From the NCBI RefSeq assembly GCF_023091745.1, contig NC_068913.1:19238001-19302000 (forward strand): a stretch of DNA of 64,000 bases. Reading direction: 5' to 3'. Made by a program: the position numbers and the translations under genes. The notes under the pieces are model-generated. The model saw nothing but the letters and a program-made list of their open reading frames with translations, ran no database searches and was not told the origin of the DNA. Every line of letters begins with the position of its first letter. Position 1 is the first letter of the stretch. Source of the stretch: Budorcas taxicolor (Eukaryota; Chordata; Mammalia; Artiodactyla; Bovidae). This document shows positions 12,463-24,539 of the stretch, piece by piece.

Positions 12463-14024
12463 GTTGAGAGACTTAGGCTTTAGGTGCTTAATTAGTGAAG
12501 AAGCTGAACAGAGTTTGGGTTTGTGATAGTAAATTAATAAAGAAGAAGTAATAAGTTTTACTTATATAGGCTTCTTAGCCCAGAATTCCTTGTCTCTGAC
12601 AATAAGGATGCTTCTCTACCTTCTTACATAGGGAGATGCCTGCAGGTGGGAGATTTGTTTCATGCTTTCACAGGAACAAAAGAATATCAGTCTGCCCTTT
12701 TTGCACTAATAGTTTCTTAAATAACTTTAATTAAAATAGTCAATATACCATTTGGCAACATTCTTTGAGCCCCAACAACATCCTAATATGTAACTCTGTA
12801 TGTGTATGTTTAGTGGGCTCTATAGAAGGACAGTAATATATATATAGACTGTGATAGGAAATTAGGAGAAATGTTTAACCTGGTCTCGAAGTTTTCTTTC
12901 TCATGTTCAGTGGTGTTCATAATTTGGTTACATCAGTAGGGGTGAAAGTTACAATCAGGCATGGAAAAGTAAATCTTTTTACTAGGGAGAACATACAAAA
13001 GGCAAAAACATTTGGTAGTATATTCCCTGACAGATATAGTAACAGTCATGAAGCCTGTAGAGCACTGCTAAAATATTTATTTGACATTTATTAAGCAGAG
13101 TTTAATGGTAGTGACATTTTAATCTAATTCATCAGTTTAATAGTTTTCGTGAAAATGCTCCATTTATTTAGATGTTCTATGTGTCTTTCCTATTCTCACT
13201 AATCATTTTTGCTCATTTGCTATTGATGTAGGTTGTTTTGAAATAGTGCGTTAGAATCAGAAGAATATAACTTCAGAAAGCATTATCATTAAAAACCTAT
13301 CTAGATTAAGATGTAGTAAGTAATTATAATTTTACAGGATTATTTTTTCATTTGTCTCTATGATGGTAAATCATTAGGACTGGGAAACCATCCGTATAGA
13401 TCTATAGATACTCGCCAGAGGTCATCTTTGGAAACATAATCATACATTATTATGAAGCCCCAATTTATAATGAGTTTTCTTCTAAAAAAAATCTTTAGTA
13501 GTAATCTCTTCTGATGAACATGATAGATCTGATAATCATCAAGGGAGTCTTGTAACTTCAGATTTCTTTACCAAATCAGTAGAATCCTTAGGATGAAATA
13601 ATAAGTAGACAAATGATGTTGTTCTGCTCCTTGAGGGTAGATATTTTGTACCTGATGTGTTTCTAGTGCTATTCTAAATTCAGCTCTCTAAATTAACAAG
13701 TAATCAATCAGTAAGATTGTGCTTTGAAGATTTGAGCTTGTTTTATTTCTGCTGTGTTTTCACTACCTGTGCAGAGGATGGTTGAAGACATATACCTGTC
13801 TTTCTGCCTAGGAGGACCTCAAAAATGGCCATAAGGAGGAAGAGAAGATTCTTTAATATGAATTTAACTAATGTGAATATTATATGATAAACAAAATTTT
13901 GTGGCACTATTAATTTCTGACAGCTTTTTGAGAACTTCGTCTAGTACAATTGTTCTACTTTGAGGAAGTACTGCTTTGTATTCATCCTAGATAAATTGCT
14001 TCTGAAGGAAGTTTGGGGAAAAAA
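12463..14024. other. No gene seen; about 1.5 kb unique sequence
   Basis: A 63-codon open stretch at 12903-13094 shows no recognisable domain, splice context or repeat origin. Otherwise this is AT-rich DNA with no identified element. Confidence 0.4.
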
Positions 14025-14160
14025 GAAAATGGAAGCCATAGACTTTGAAAAAATATTTGTAATATGTGGATTTGACAAAGAAATTATGTCTAGAATATAG
14101 AAAGAACTCTTATAATTGAGTAATATGAGGATGACCCAACAAAAATACTAGATAAAATGG

Positions 14161-14904
14161 AATAGTACAGTCACTATGGAGAATAGTGTGGAGATTCCTT
14201 AAAAAACTAGAAATAGAACTGCTATACAATCCAGCAGTTCATACACACTGAGGAAACCAGAATTGAAAGAGACACGTGTACCCCAATGTTCATCGCAGCA
14301 CTGTTTACAATAACCAGGACATGGAAGCAATCTAGATCCATTGGAAGACAAATGGATAAGAAAGCTGTGGCACATGTACAAAATTGAACATTACTCATCC
14401 ATTGAAAAGAATGCATTTGAATCAGTTCTAAAGAGGTGGATGAAACTGGAGCCTATTATACAGAGTGAGGTAAGTCAGAAAGAAAAATACCAATACAGTA
14501 TACTAACACATATATATGGAATTTAGAAAGATGGTAACGATGACTCTATACATGAGACATCAAAAGAGACACAGATCTAAAGAACAGTTTTTTGGACTTT
14601 GTGAGAGAAGGCAAGGGTGGGATGATTTGAGTGAATAGTTGAAACATGTATATCATCATATGTGAAACAGATTGCCAGTCCAGGTTCGATGCATGAGACA
14701 GGGTGCTCAGGGCTGGTGCACTGGGATGACCCTGAGGAATGGGATGGGGAAGGAGGTAGGAGAGGGTTCAGGATGGGGAACACATGTACACCCATGGCTG
14801 ATTCATGTCTATGTATGGCAAAAACCATTTCAATATTATAACTAGCCTCCATTTAAAATAAATAAATAAATTTTAAAAAAGAATACTAAAAACACACACA
14901 CAAA
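14161..14904 (+). mobile_element. Young L1, 5'-truncated, with target duplication
   Basis: Forward ruminant-type L1 3' end. It contains the ORF2 C-terminal region (open from 14341: KWIRKLWHMYKIEHYSSIEK-like) and the G-rich 3'-UTR (gatggggaaggaggtaggag), and ends in an A-rich tail near 14852-14904. The flanking sequence at 14143-14160 (aaatactagataaaatgg) recurs at 14905-14922 with two differences. That fits a target duplication. Confidence 0.88.
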
Positions 14905-14922
14905 AAATAGTAGATAAAATAG

Positions 14923-15060
14923 AAATTCCCTGATGGTTCATTGGTGAGGACTCTGTGATATTACTGTTTTAGCCCAAGTTCAATCCCTCTTCAAGGAAGT
15001 ACGAACCTGCAAGCTGTGTGGTGTGGCAAAAAAAAAACCCCCCAAAAAAACCAACAAAAA
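14923..15060 (+). repeat. CHR-type tRNA-derived SINE
   Basis: Head aattccctgatggttcattg, then gttcaatccctcttcaagga, then gcaagctgtgtggtgtggca and an A-rich tail. This order is typical of cetartiodactyl CHR SINEs. A third diverged copy of the local target sequence (aaactggataaaatgt) follows at 15061-15076. Confidence 0.75.
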
Positions 15061-15220
15061 AAACTGGATAAAATGTTTGAGCAGATGCTTCACAGGAAAT
15101 GATATATGAATGTTCAATAAGTACATGAAAAAAGTTCTCAACAACATAGATACTAGCGTGTCTTCAGAAAAGGGCAATTGGTTATGAAGTACCATTATAT
15201 GATAGCCTTGACCATAGAGC

Positions 15221-16091
15221 CACTCTGTAGAAACAATATTATTAGTACCCAGGATTTCTTGAGTGTAAACAGATAACCATGATTACAAAATTCTCATTGT
15301 AATATAAATTAAACAGCAGGCTACTCATTTAAATGAAAAATACTGCCATCAGGTAAAATAGACATCAAGCGGTCTAGTGTTATTTTATATAGAAGAGAAA
15401 TTTTCACGTGAAGTTAAATTATTAAAATTTTAAAGCAGTGCAAGATAAATTACTGATGGAATATGGATATTAAAGATCTTCAAACTTTGTCTCTAGATTT
15501 CTTGTCCCCATAACAAGGATAGATATGCTAGGTAGGTTTATTTTTCCATCTTGCCCAATGAGGAAATTTCTTTCCTCAATTATGTTTTGGTAGATTTTCC
15601 CAGGATCCTGTGGCCTGCTGATAAATGCTTAACCAACTTACTCTTGAGGAAAAAATCCTAATTTTTAGTGTTTGCTGATTTCCGTGGTGTATATATTATC
15701 ACCATGGCCAACTTCAAGTATAGATATTGGTACAGATGATTGTACATCTAGGAAGAGATGTGCACTGCCCAGATCTCACAACTCAGCCCCAGCTGCTTGT
15801 TAAACCACTGCAATGTCTACCTTTCAGGTACTGCTCTGTAAGTCTCCACTATTGAAAAATGATTATTCTACTGAGGGATATTTTCTTTAAATATATTAAA
15901 TATATGCATTATTATCATATCTTAATCTTTTGAACCTTAAGATGACTTTTTAAATTTTTTCTGATCTCTCATATCCTCCTTCTACCGTTTAATTCTCAGA
16001 AGTACTTAGTTTCAAGCTGTTGGGGAGTCCTTGATAATTTATTCCATGGATTTTCTACTCCAGATTTCTATGCTGTTTTCCTAAAACTACC
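15221..16091. other. No gene seen
   Basis: Unassigned AT-rich sequence. No coding similarity or repeat was recognised. Confidence 0.4.
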
Positions 16092-16183
16092 TACATCAGA
16101 ATCTCTGAGAAAGGGGACTTAGAATCAGCATGTTAATAAATTTCTTCAGAGAAAGATTGTTAAACTTTGAGAATTTCTGTTCT
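16092..16183 (+). repeat. MER5A-like DNA transposon relic
   Basis: catcagaatctctgagaaag, agaatcagcatgttaataaa and taaactttgagaatttctg follow the order of MER5A, a short non-autonomous hAT-Charlie element. Diverged; no target duplication checked. Confidence 0.5.
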
Positions 16184-16396
16184 AAAAGACCTGCCTTTTC
16201 CTTGAAGATGTCTATTTTAATACAAGGTGGATGAAAAAATGTAGTCAAAATAGAAGTGGATAATGAGAGAGTAAGCAATGGTGAGAAGTTCTTTTGGGGG
16301 TGCTCATGAAAATGTAATCTTGATGGACGTGGCTTTGTTGAATACTTATAGAAGATTTTATTTTCTCTAGTTTTGTTATCTAGTAAACAGATGATT

Positions 16397-16510
16397 TATG
16401 GTGGTAGTTCTCAATCATCAGGTATACCACTATCCCCTGTTGAGATTAAATTTGTATGTAATTGCTTCACATGATGCTACTAAGCAGCCAGGTTTGAGAA
16501 TCACTTCCAG
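16397..16510 (+). repeat. Possible MER5-like relic
   Basis: It starts with gtggtagttctcaatcatca and ends with gccaggtttgagaatcactt. These are the terminal signatures of MER5-type elements, but the middle does not match well. Confidence 0.35.
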
Positions 16511-16751
16511 CAAGAATCCCAAATTTTCTTAATTCATGACACTCACAATACTTTTTTCCTAGAACCCCTTTGTCAATAAACAAAACAAAACACCTAAGAG
16601 TTATGTTAGAGTATTAAGTGTCTTAATAAATTCCTAGTGTCTAATTCATATTTACATATCAACAACTTAACAGTAGTTTGAACAAGTAACTGCTGAAAAG
16701 AAGTTGAAAGAATAAAATAATATTTCTACTACTTTTTTGTTGTTGTTGAGT

Positions 16752-17947
16752 AACTTCAGTTCAAGTCAGTCGCTCAGTCGTGTCCGACTCTTTGTGACCC
16801 CTTGAATCACAGCACGCCAGGCTCCCTGTCCATCACCAACTCCCGGAGTTCACTCAGATTCACGTCCATCGAGTCGGTGATGCCATCCAGCCATCTCATC
16901 CTCCGTCGTCCCCTTCTCCCCCTGCCCCCAACCCCTCCCAGCATCAGAGTCTTTTCCAATGAGTCAACTCTTCGCATGAGGAGGCCAAAGTACTGGAGTT
17001 TCAGCTTCAGCATCATTCCTTCCAAAGAAATCCCAGGGCTGATCTCCTTCAGAATGGACTGGTTGGATCTCCTTGCAGTCCAAGGGACTTTCAAGAGTCT
17101 TCTCCAACACCACAGTTCAAAAGCATCAGTTCTTTAGTGCTCAGCCCTCTTCACAGTCCAACTCTCACATCCATACATGACCACAGGAAAAACCATAGCC
17201 CAGCCCTGGGATTTCTTTGGAAGGAATGATGCTAAAGCTGAAACTCCAGTACTTTGGCCACCTCATGTGAAGAGTTGACTCATTGGAAAAGACTCTGATG
17301 CTGGGAGGGATTGGGGGCAGGAGGAGAAGGGGATGACGGAGGATGAGATGGCTAGATGCGCATCACTGACTCGATGGACATGAGTCTGAGTGAACTCCTG
17401 GAGTTGGTGATGAACAGGGAGGCCTGGCGTGCTGCAATTCATGGGGTCACAAACAGTCGGACATGACTGAGCGACTGAACTGAACTGAACTGAACTGACT
17501 AGACGGACCTCAGTCGGCAAAGTAATGTCTCTGCTTTTGAATATGCTGTCTAGGTTGGTCATAACTTTCCTTCCAAGGAGTAAGAATATTTTAATTTCAT
17601 GGATGCAATCACCATCTGCAGTGATTTTGGAGCCTCCCAAAATAAAGTCTGACACTGTTTCCACTGTTTCCCCATCTATTTCCCATGAAGTGATGGGACC
17701 GGATGCCATGATCTTTGTTTTCTGAATGTCGAGCTTTCAGCCAACTTTTTCACTCTCCTCTTTCACTTTCATCAAGAGGCTTTTTAGTTCCTCTTCACTT
17801 TCTGCCACTTTCTGCCAAGGGTGGTGTCATCTGCATATCTGAGGTTATTGATATTTCTCTTGGCAATCTGGATTCCAGCTTGTGTTTCTTCCAGTCCAGC
17901 ATTTCTCATGATGTACTCTGCATATAAGTTAAATAAGCAGGGTGACA
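16752..17947 (-). mobile_element. BovB LINE (antisense), interrupted by a second BovB
   Basis: Reverse-oriented BovB from its 3' end (16752) to the RT region (the MSPCLFNLYAEYIMRN equivalent near 17945). It is interrupted at 17203-17497 by a forward BovB 3' end. It resumes at 17498 (ctagacggacctcagtcggc), so the older copy is 16752-17202 plus 17498-17947. On the minus strand it carries a stop (complement at 17737-17739) between the RT palm and the GSKITADG segment. The same stop occurs in three other copies in this window. Confidence 0.9.
17203..17497 (+). mobile_element. BovB LINE 3' end nested in antisense BovB
   Basis: A forward fragment of about 295 bp, from ccctgggatttctttggaag to the 3' tail gactgaactgaactgaactg. 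It lies inside the antisense BovB. With the antisense arm at 16752-17050 it forms an inverted repeat with a spacer of about 150 bp. A target duplication cannot be defined reliably. Confidence 0.85.
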
Positions 17948-17949
17948 AT

Positions 17950-18684
17950 GTAGTCCTGTCCAACTCTTTGTGACCCCTTGGACTATAGCACACCAGATCT
18001 CCTTGTCCTTCACTATGTCTGGGAGTCTGCTCAAACTCAACTGTATTGGGTCGATGATGCCATCCAACCATCTCATCATCAATATCTTCCTTTTCCTCCT
18101 GCCCTCAATATTTCCCAGCATCAGGGTCTTTCCTAATTAGTCATCTCTTCCCATCAGGTGGCCAAAATATTGGAGTTTCAGCTTCAGCATCTGTCCTTCC
18201 AATGAATGAATGTTCAGAACTGGTCTCCTTTAGGATGGACTGGTTGGATCTCCTTGCTGCCCAAGGGACCCTCAAGAGTCTTCTCCAAAACCACAGTTCA
18301 AAAGCATCAATTCTTTGGCACTCAGCCTACCTCATGGTCCAACTCTCACATGCATACGTGACTACTGGAGAAAGCATAGCTTTGACTAGATGGACCTTTG
18401 TCAGCAAACTGATGTCTCTCCTTTTTAACACATTGTCTAGTTTTCTCATAGCTTTCCTTCCAAGGAACAAGCATATTTTCATTTCATGGCTGCAGTCACC
18501 ATCTGCAGTGATTTTGGAGTCCAAGAAAATAAAGTCTGTCATTGTTTCCATTGTTTCCTCATTGTTTCCCCATCCATTTTCCATGAAGTGTTGGGACTGC
18601 ATACCATGATTAGTGTTTTGAATGCTGAATTTTAAGCCAGCTTTTTCACTCTCCTCTTTCACCTACACCAAGAGGCTCTTTATT
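17950..18684 (-). mobile_element. BovB LINE, antisense 3' fragment
   Basis: A second, older antisense BovB directly after the first. It runs from a 3' end at 17950 (gtcctgtccaactctttgtg) to the RT-adjacent region at 18684. The sequence differs clearly from the preceding copy, so this is a separate insertion and not a duplication. Confidence 0.85.
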
Positions 18685-19184
18685 TTCTTAAATAACCCAA
18701 ATTGTTAACTGATGTGATGTGTGCACCTTGTGAGTAATGCACAACTCCTAGGAAGTTGGATTCAGATTGGAGACCTCAATTCTTTTATCCTATTCCACAC
18801 TGATTTTCTTACCGTACTTGCCTTTGAAGCAATTAGTTAATTCCTATCTTTGGAAAGAGATGATGTCATTGAAAGAGATATAGCATGATCATAAGCTGGT
18901 AGTTTCTCTAACTCTTAAAAACTTAAAATATCACAGAGTATTCTTTGTGGCTCTCTAGGGCTCCTCGGCACTTTATTTGGAAACCAGAGACTTATAGAGC
19001 AAATTTTATGAGAATAGCCAAATAAAATTTTAGAATTTCAAAATAGTGATAAAAGAAAAAGAACTTGATGAGAGTCAGGGTTGCTTGTAGAGTTTTTATT
19101 TTCTAAATTTTTCAGTCATAGAAATGAAAGTCTTGTTAATGATGATTAAAAAAAAAATAACTGACCTTCAACGGGAACTAGCAA
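18685..19184. other. No gene seen
   Basis: Unassigned AT-rich sequence. Confidence 0.4.
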
Positions 19185-19326
19185 TGTACTAATCACTATA
19201 TTTTATAATTTTCCGGATTAAATTTTAGTAACAAATGTAAGAAGTAGGTACAATTATCCTTAGTTTTTACTTATGAAACTGGAGACTTAGAGCTTTACTT
19301 ATTTCAGACTAGTAAGTGGCACAGAT
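19185..19326 (-). repeat. MIR SINE relic
   Basis: Antisense MIR order: agaagtaggtacaattatcc, ttatgaaactggagacttag and agactagtaagtggcacaga. Confidence 0.6.
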
Positions 19327-20275
19327 GGAGAGGGTAGGTGATTTGTTTATGAATTCATCTAGATAGGAATCTGACTTAATCATGAGAAATAGAATTGGTG
19401 GCTTCTCTGTGGCCTCAAGATAAGTAGGGAAGTCAAAAAGTAAAGCAGTGAGAAAACAAAAAATTCCTGGCATAGATACTCTTCTTATAGAACTGTAGGA
19501 AAATGCGAATTGCAAATCCCACTAATTTGGAGGTACATGTATGTGAGGGCATATGTGCATGTACACAGACATGCAAATACATGCATACTTACATAATGAC
19601 TAGATATTACACCTATACATTCATAATTATCAGATATTCAGCTAGGATAATGTCCAATTGAAAATGAGAATTATAAGAGGTAAAACAGTGTAAAACTAAA
19701 TGTTAGAGGGGAAAAGATAGCTGACAGTAGGAGCAGAGAAGGGAGGGAAGAGGACAGACAGCAGCTCCTGTCATCTTGTATCTTCCCGAAACTGTCTATC
19801 ACCATCGCCCTTTACTTGCAGTATTAAAATTCTTAAATGTCTCTCTTGAGTTAGCCTCTGTCTCAAGCATACTGTTAAATTTTAACACAAAGGTTTTGAA
19901 CTAAGGACTTTGCTTTGCTCTTAAAAATATCCCTTTCTTCTAGGGAGCTGTATGTTACTTCACATGTGTTAGGTTGGATTCCAGAGATAAAAGGGGCAGA
20001 ATTCTTGTGTTGTCTGTGTACTGTTGAAAGCCTGTAATGACAAGTGCTCATTTGTATCTGTGAAGGAATATCAGGAAATAAAAAAAGGCAGGTCAAAAAT
20101 ATAAGCATATACACTTTAATTAAATCAATTAAGACCACCCAGGGCCTTTGTTTTAAAGTGTCTCTGTTTGTTTGTCATTTGACTTGAAAGTCACAAAAAG
20201 TAACATGTTGTTAACTCTCCCCACTCCATTTCTTCTCTCTCTTCACCCCAAAGATATTTTCTTAATCATTAGCCT
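19327..20275. other. No gene seen
   Basis: Unassigned sequence. An 87-codon antisense open stretch (19875-20138) shows no recognisable family. Confidence 0.4.
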
Positions 20276-20288
20276 ATTGGGACATGTT

Positions 20289-20422
20289 GCTGCTGCTGCT
20301 GCTGCTGAGTTGCTTCAGTCATGTCTGACTGTGCGAACCCGTAGATAGCAGCCCACCAGGCTCCCCTGCCCCTGGGATCCTCCAGGCAAGAATACTGGAG
20401 TGGGTTGCCATTGCCTTCTCTG
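20289..20422 (-). repeat. Partial Bov-A SINE with target duplication
   Basis: Reverse Bov-A half with a (GCT)n tail at its start. A perfect 13-bp duplication, attgggacatgtt, occurs at 20276-20288 and 20423-20435, so this was an independent insertion of the short form. Confidence 0.9.
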
Positions 20423-20580
20423 ATTGGGACATGTTAGGCCTCATTTATATGGGAAATGGACTCATTTCTAAGAACCTTGAGATGCTTCTTTTGGCACTTT
20501 CCTGTATTCTCTCCAAAGCTTCATCCTGTCTTCACTTCTTAAATGAATGACTTTTGGTACTTATTTACCCCTTGATTTTA

Positions 20581-20786
20581 GGCTTCCTAAAGCCTAAAAT
20601 GGTGGCTCAGAGAGCAAAGAATCTGCCTGCAATGAAGGAGACCTGGGTTTGGGAAGATCCCCTGGAGGAGGGCATGGCAAACTACTCCAGTATTCTTGCC
20701 TAGAGAATCCCCATGGACAGAGGAGCCTGGCAGGCTACAGTTCATGGGGTCACAAAAAGTTGGACATGACTGAGTGACTAAGCATT
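20581..20786 (+). repeat. Bov-tA SINE with target duplication
   Basis: Nearly full-length forward element from ggcttccta through tggtggctcag to the tail gttggacatgactgagtgac. The direct repeat accccttgatt(t)ta occurs at 20567-20580 and 20787-20799, differing by one T. Confidence 0.9.
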
Positions 20787-20882
20787 CACCCCTTGATTTA
20801 ATGAGCACAATCCCTCCATGTGACAGTTATCTAATAAACATGTTTTGAATGAATTAATAAAATCTACCCTTTATAGAAGTAT

Positions 20883-21838
20883 TGTTGTTCAGTCACTAAA
20901 TCATCTCTGATTTTTTGAGACCCCTTGGACTGCAGTATGTCAGGCTTCCCTGTCCTTCATTATATCCCAGAGCTTGCTCAAACTCATGTCCTTTGAGTTG
21001 CTGATGCTTAACCATCTCTTCCTTTGCTGACTTCTTGCTGCTCACTTGGGCTTCCCTAATAGCTTGATTGGTAAAGAATCCACCTGCAATGCAGGAAAAC
21101 CCGGTTGTATTCCTGGGTCGGGAAGATTCACTGGAGAAAGAATAAGCTAAACACTCCAGTTTTCTTTGGCTTCCTTTGTGGCTCAGCTGGTAAAAATTCT
21201 GCCTGCAATGTAGGAAACCTGGGTTCAATCCCTGGGTTGGGAAGATCCCTTGGAGAAGGGAAAGGCTATTCTGGCCTAGAGAATCCCACGGACTGTATAG
21301 TCCATGGGGTTGCAAAGAGTCAGACATGACTGAGCAACTTTCACTTCACTTCACTTCGCTTTTTGCTTTTAGTCTTTCCCAGCATCAGAATTGTTTCCAG
21401 TGAGTTGGTTCTTTGCATCCAGCGGCCAAAGTATTAGAGTTTCAGTGTCACCATCAGTCTTTTCAGTGAATATTCAGGGTTGATTTCCTTTAGGATTAAC
21501 TGGTTGATCTCCTTGTAGTCTGAAGGACTCTTAAGAGTCTTCTCCAGCAGCACAATTTGAGAGGATCAGTTCTTTGGCACTCAGTCTTTTCATGGTGCAA
21601 CTCTGACATCTGCACATGACTGCTGGAAAAAAGGACTATACAGACCTTTGTCAGCAAAATTATATCTCTGCTTTCTAATACACTGTCAAGATTTATCATA
21701 GCTATTCTTCCAAGTAGCAAGCATCTTTTAATTTCATGACTGCAGTCACTATTTGCAGTGATTTTGAAGCCCAAGAAAATAAAATCTGTTACTGCTTCCA
21801 CTGTTTCCTCTTCTATTTGCCATGAAGTGATGGAACCA
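20883..21838 (-). mobile_element. BovB LINE (antisense), split by a dimeric SINE
   Basis: Antisense BovB 3' end at 20883-21045, resuming at 21365-21838 (tctttcccagcatcagaatt onward). The dimeric Bov-tA at 21049-21352 lies between the parts. Strongly mutated. Confidence 0.85.
21049..21352 (+). repeat. Dimeric Bov-tA SINE
   Basis: Two tRNA-derived heads lie in tandem: gggcttccctaatagcttga at 21049 and ggcttcctttgtggctcagc at 21168. The second continues through the Bov-A body to the tail gtcagacatgactgagcaac and a (TTCAC)n end. A second dimer at 25310 shares this architecture. Confidence 0.85.
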
Positions 21839-21849
21839 GATGTATAGTT

Positions 21850-22848
21850 GTATTCTGTTGTCTAACTAAAATTTTGGATCTGATCCCATCAGTTCAGTTC
21901 AGTCGCTCAGTCATGTCCGACTCTTTGCAACCCCATGAATCGCAGCACGCCAGGCCTCCCTGTCCATCACCAACTCCCGGAGTTCACTCAGACCCACGTC
22001 CATCGAGTCAGTGATGCTATCCAGCCATCTCATCCTCTGTTGTCCCCTTCTTCTCCTGCCCCCAATCCCTCCCAGCATCAGAGTCTTTTCCAATGAGTCA
22101 ACTCTTCACATGAGGTGTCAAAAGTACTGGAGTTTCAGCTTCAGCATCATGCCCTCCAAAGAAATCCCAGGGAACTGATCAAACTCACTTCATGATCAAA
22201 CTCACTGATCCCATCACTTCATGGCAAATAGATTGGGAAACAATGGAAACAGTGACACTGTATTTTTTTGGGCTCTAAGATCAGTGAAGATGGTGACTGC
22301 AGCCATGAAATTAAAAGATGCTTGATCCTTGGAAGAAAATCTATGACAAGTCTAGACAGCATATTGAAAAGCAGAGATGTTACTTGGCTAACAATTTTCC
22401 ATCTAGTTAAAGCTATGGTTTTTCCAGTAGTCATGTTTGGATGTGAAAGTTTGACCATAAAGAAAGCTGAGCACCAAAGAATTGATGCTTTTGAACTGTG
22501 GTGTTGGAGAAGACTCTTGAGGGTCTCTTGGACTGCAAGGAGATCAAACCAGTCAATTGTAAAGGAGATCAGTCCTGAATATTCATTGGAAGGATTGATG
22601 CTGAAGATGAAGCTCCAGGACTTTGGCCACATGATACAAAGAACTGACTCATTGGAAAAGGCCCTGATGCTAGGAAAGATTGAAGGCAGGTGGAACAAGG
22701 AACAAAAGAGGATGAGATGGTTGGATGTCATTACCGACTTGATGGACTTGAGTTTGATCAAGCTCTGGGAATTGGTGATGGACAGGGAAGCCTGGTGTGC
22801 TGCAGTCCATGGGTCACAGTCAGATACAACTGAGCAACTGAACTGAAC
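21850..22848 (+). mobile_element. BovB LINE 3' end with a 192-codon open frame, split by antisense BovB
   Basis: Forward BovB with a short left part (about 21850-21891) and a main part (22205-22848), separated by an antisense BovB. From 22268 to 22846 it keeps one uninterrupted frame covering the C-terminal polymerase region (GCESLTIKKAEHQRIDAFEL, RMRWLDVITDLMDLSL). This is the longest BovB C-terminal frame in the window. It lacks the catalytic RT motifs, so it encodes no active enzyme. Confidence 0.88.
21892..22204 (-). mobile_element. Antisense BovB 3' end nested in BovB, with target duplication
   Basis: Runs from the 3' end (gttcagttcagtcgctcagt) to about 22172, followed by a filler of about 32 bp. 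A perfect 12-bp duplication, ctgatcccatca, occurs at 21880-21891 and 22205-22216. The filler contains gatcaaactcact twice. Confidence 0.9.
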
Positions 22849-23987
22849 TGATTGTCTAAATATAATAGTCCACATAGTGTATCTTAAGTTACAACTCTTT
22901 AATTGAGCATCTTCAGGTCAGATTTATGCTGCTTAAATTACAGAATTTAATAATACAGTACAGAATTATATAATAACTATTGAAATAATTGTCTAACCAA
23001 GTTCTCTTTCTTTGGTATATCAACCTCTCTGATCTTCATGTTTGAATCAACTTAACTTAACAACAAGTGCTGAGTAACTCAGTCTACTCTGCACTCCAGC
23101 TGCAATTGACTATTTTCTGTGCTATTCTCTAAGTCTGGGAATTTCACTCTTTGCTTTCTGTTATCACCTGTTGAATCCCTCTTCTACCTGGAAAGTCAGT
23201 GCAGACATGCTCTTGTAGGTGAGGAAAAATAATTTTCCCTCAGCCTTTTTAGGTTCTTGGCTGACATCCCCATATAATAAAAAGAAAGATTTGCTAAAGA
23301 AAAACTGAAGTTTAATAACATGAATATTTCCTGTATGCATGGGAGATACCCAGGAAAAGACCCAAGTCATCACCTTAAATACCATCTCAAGTTAAGAACA
23401 AAAGATGTTGAGTGGAGGAAATAGCTAGTTGTAGGAGGTTATTAACTAGAGCACAATAAACAAATCAGTTTCTAAGGCAGATTTAAGTTCTTGTTTTCTC
23501 CATTAATAAGTTTCTAGAGATTTAGACATTCTCCTCTTTCTAATACAGAAAGACACCTTCACAAATGTATATTTTCCTTATAAATGTTAATGTTTCTTAC
23601 AAAAATGTAACTTCTAGTTTTTCAGAGCTTCTCTTCTCTGCTTCTTTTTTTTTTTTTTTTTAATAACCAGGTCAAAACAATTCTTATGGTGAAAAAGCAT
23701 ATTTTATGGTGGAATATTCTACTCCCATTCACTCTTTCTCTTAGCCTCCACTGATCTATGTGGTGTGAATTATTCTTTTATTTTACTATCAAGAGGCCTT
23801 GCTTTGATATTTCACAGACCATTTGTTTTGCTTTTCCTATGAATGGTTTTTTGCATAGGAGTTAAAATCTTTGTTGAATGTTCTGTTGCTCACTGTTAAG
23901 CGGAGTATAAGTCATTTAATTTCCAATTCTGTTTCATTTAATATGACTTAAATCATTACTATTTGAAGTAATTCTTTGTAGTCTAAG
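22849..23987. other. No gene seen; T-run at about 23644-23661
   Basis: No gene or named repeat was recognised. A poly-T run at about 23644-23661 could be an eroded retroposon tail, but no body was identified. Confidence 0.4.
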
Positions 23988-24194
23988 ACTTTCCTGGTGG
24001 CTAGACAGTAAAGAATCCGCATGAAATGCAGGAAACCCAGGTCTGATCCCTGGGGTGGGAAGATCCCCTGGAGAAGGAAATGATAACCCACTCTAGTATT
24101 CCTGCCTGGAGAATCCCATGGACAGAGGAACCTGGTGGACTGTATTCCATGGACAGAGTTGGATATGACTGAACAAATTTCACTTTCAATTTGA
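23988..24194 (+). repeat. Bov-tA SINE with target duplication
   Basis: Forward element from gactttcctggtggctagac to gttggatatgactgaacaaa. A 9-bp direct repeat, tagtctaag, occurs at 23979-23987 and 24195-24203. Confidence 0.9.
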
Positions 24195-24539
24195 TAGTCT
24201 AAGTGGAGAAAAATTATGAGAACATGCCTGATTCTGAAGGCATCAGTGTGGCATCAATCTGATGCTAGATTCTACTTTTCTCTGAAGGACTAATGAAAGC
24301 TAACTTTTTGTAAAGGTAGTATTATCCACTGCTTTTTTTGTTTGTTTTTGTTTTGTTTTTCCCTTATATATGTTGAAGGTGGTCAAAGTATCTTACCACC
24401 AAATATGTCAATTTGGCATATTGATTACTTTGAATTAAAGTTACTTAAGAAAAAACAGGTACAATAAGGACATTCTGATTCTCCTTTGTTTGCCTGAAAG
24501 CTAAAAATAAATCTCACATGTAAAAGGTATTCTCTGCTT

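Larger units (their letters stand above)
14025..15220 (+). mobile_element. Old L1 ORF2 relic, split by two insertions
   Basis: Forward L1 ORF2 sequence at 14025-14160 (tctagaatatagaaagaact) resumes at 15061-15220 (tgttcaataagtacatgaaa, ttctcaacaac). Between them lie a young L1 (14161-14904) and a CHR-type SINE (about 14923-15060). Confidence 0.65.

Noticed and set aside
22219..22875. 218-codon antisense open stretch
   Set aside because: Shadow of the forward BovB frame 22268-22846, whose residues match the other BovB copies.
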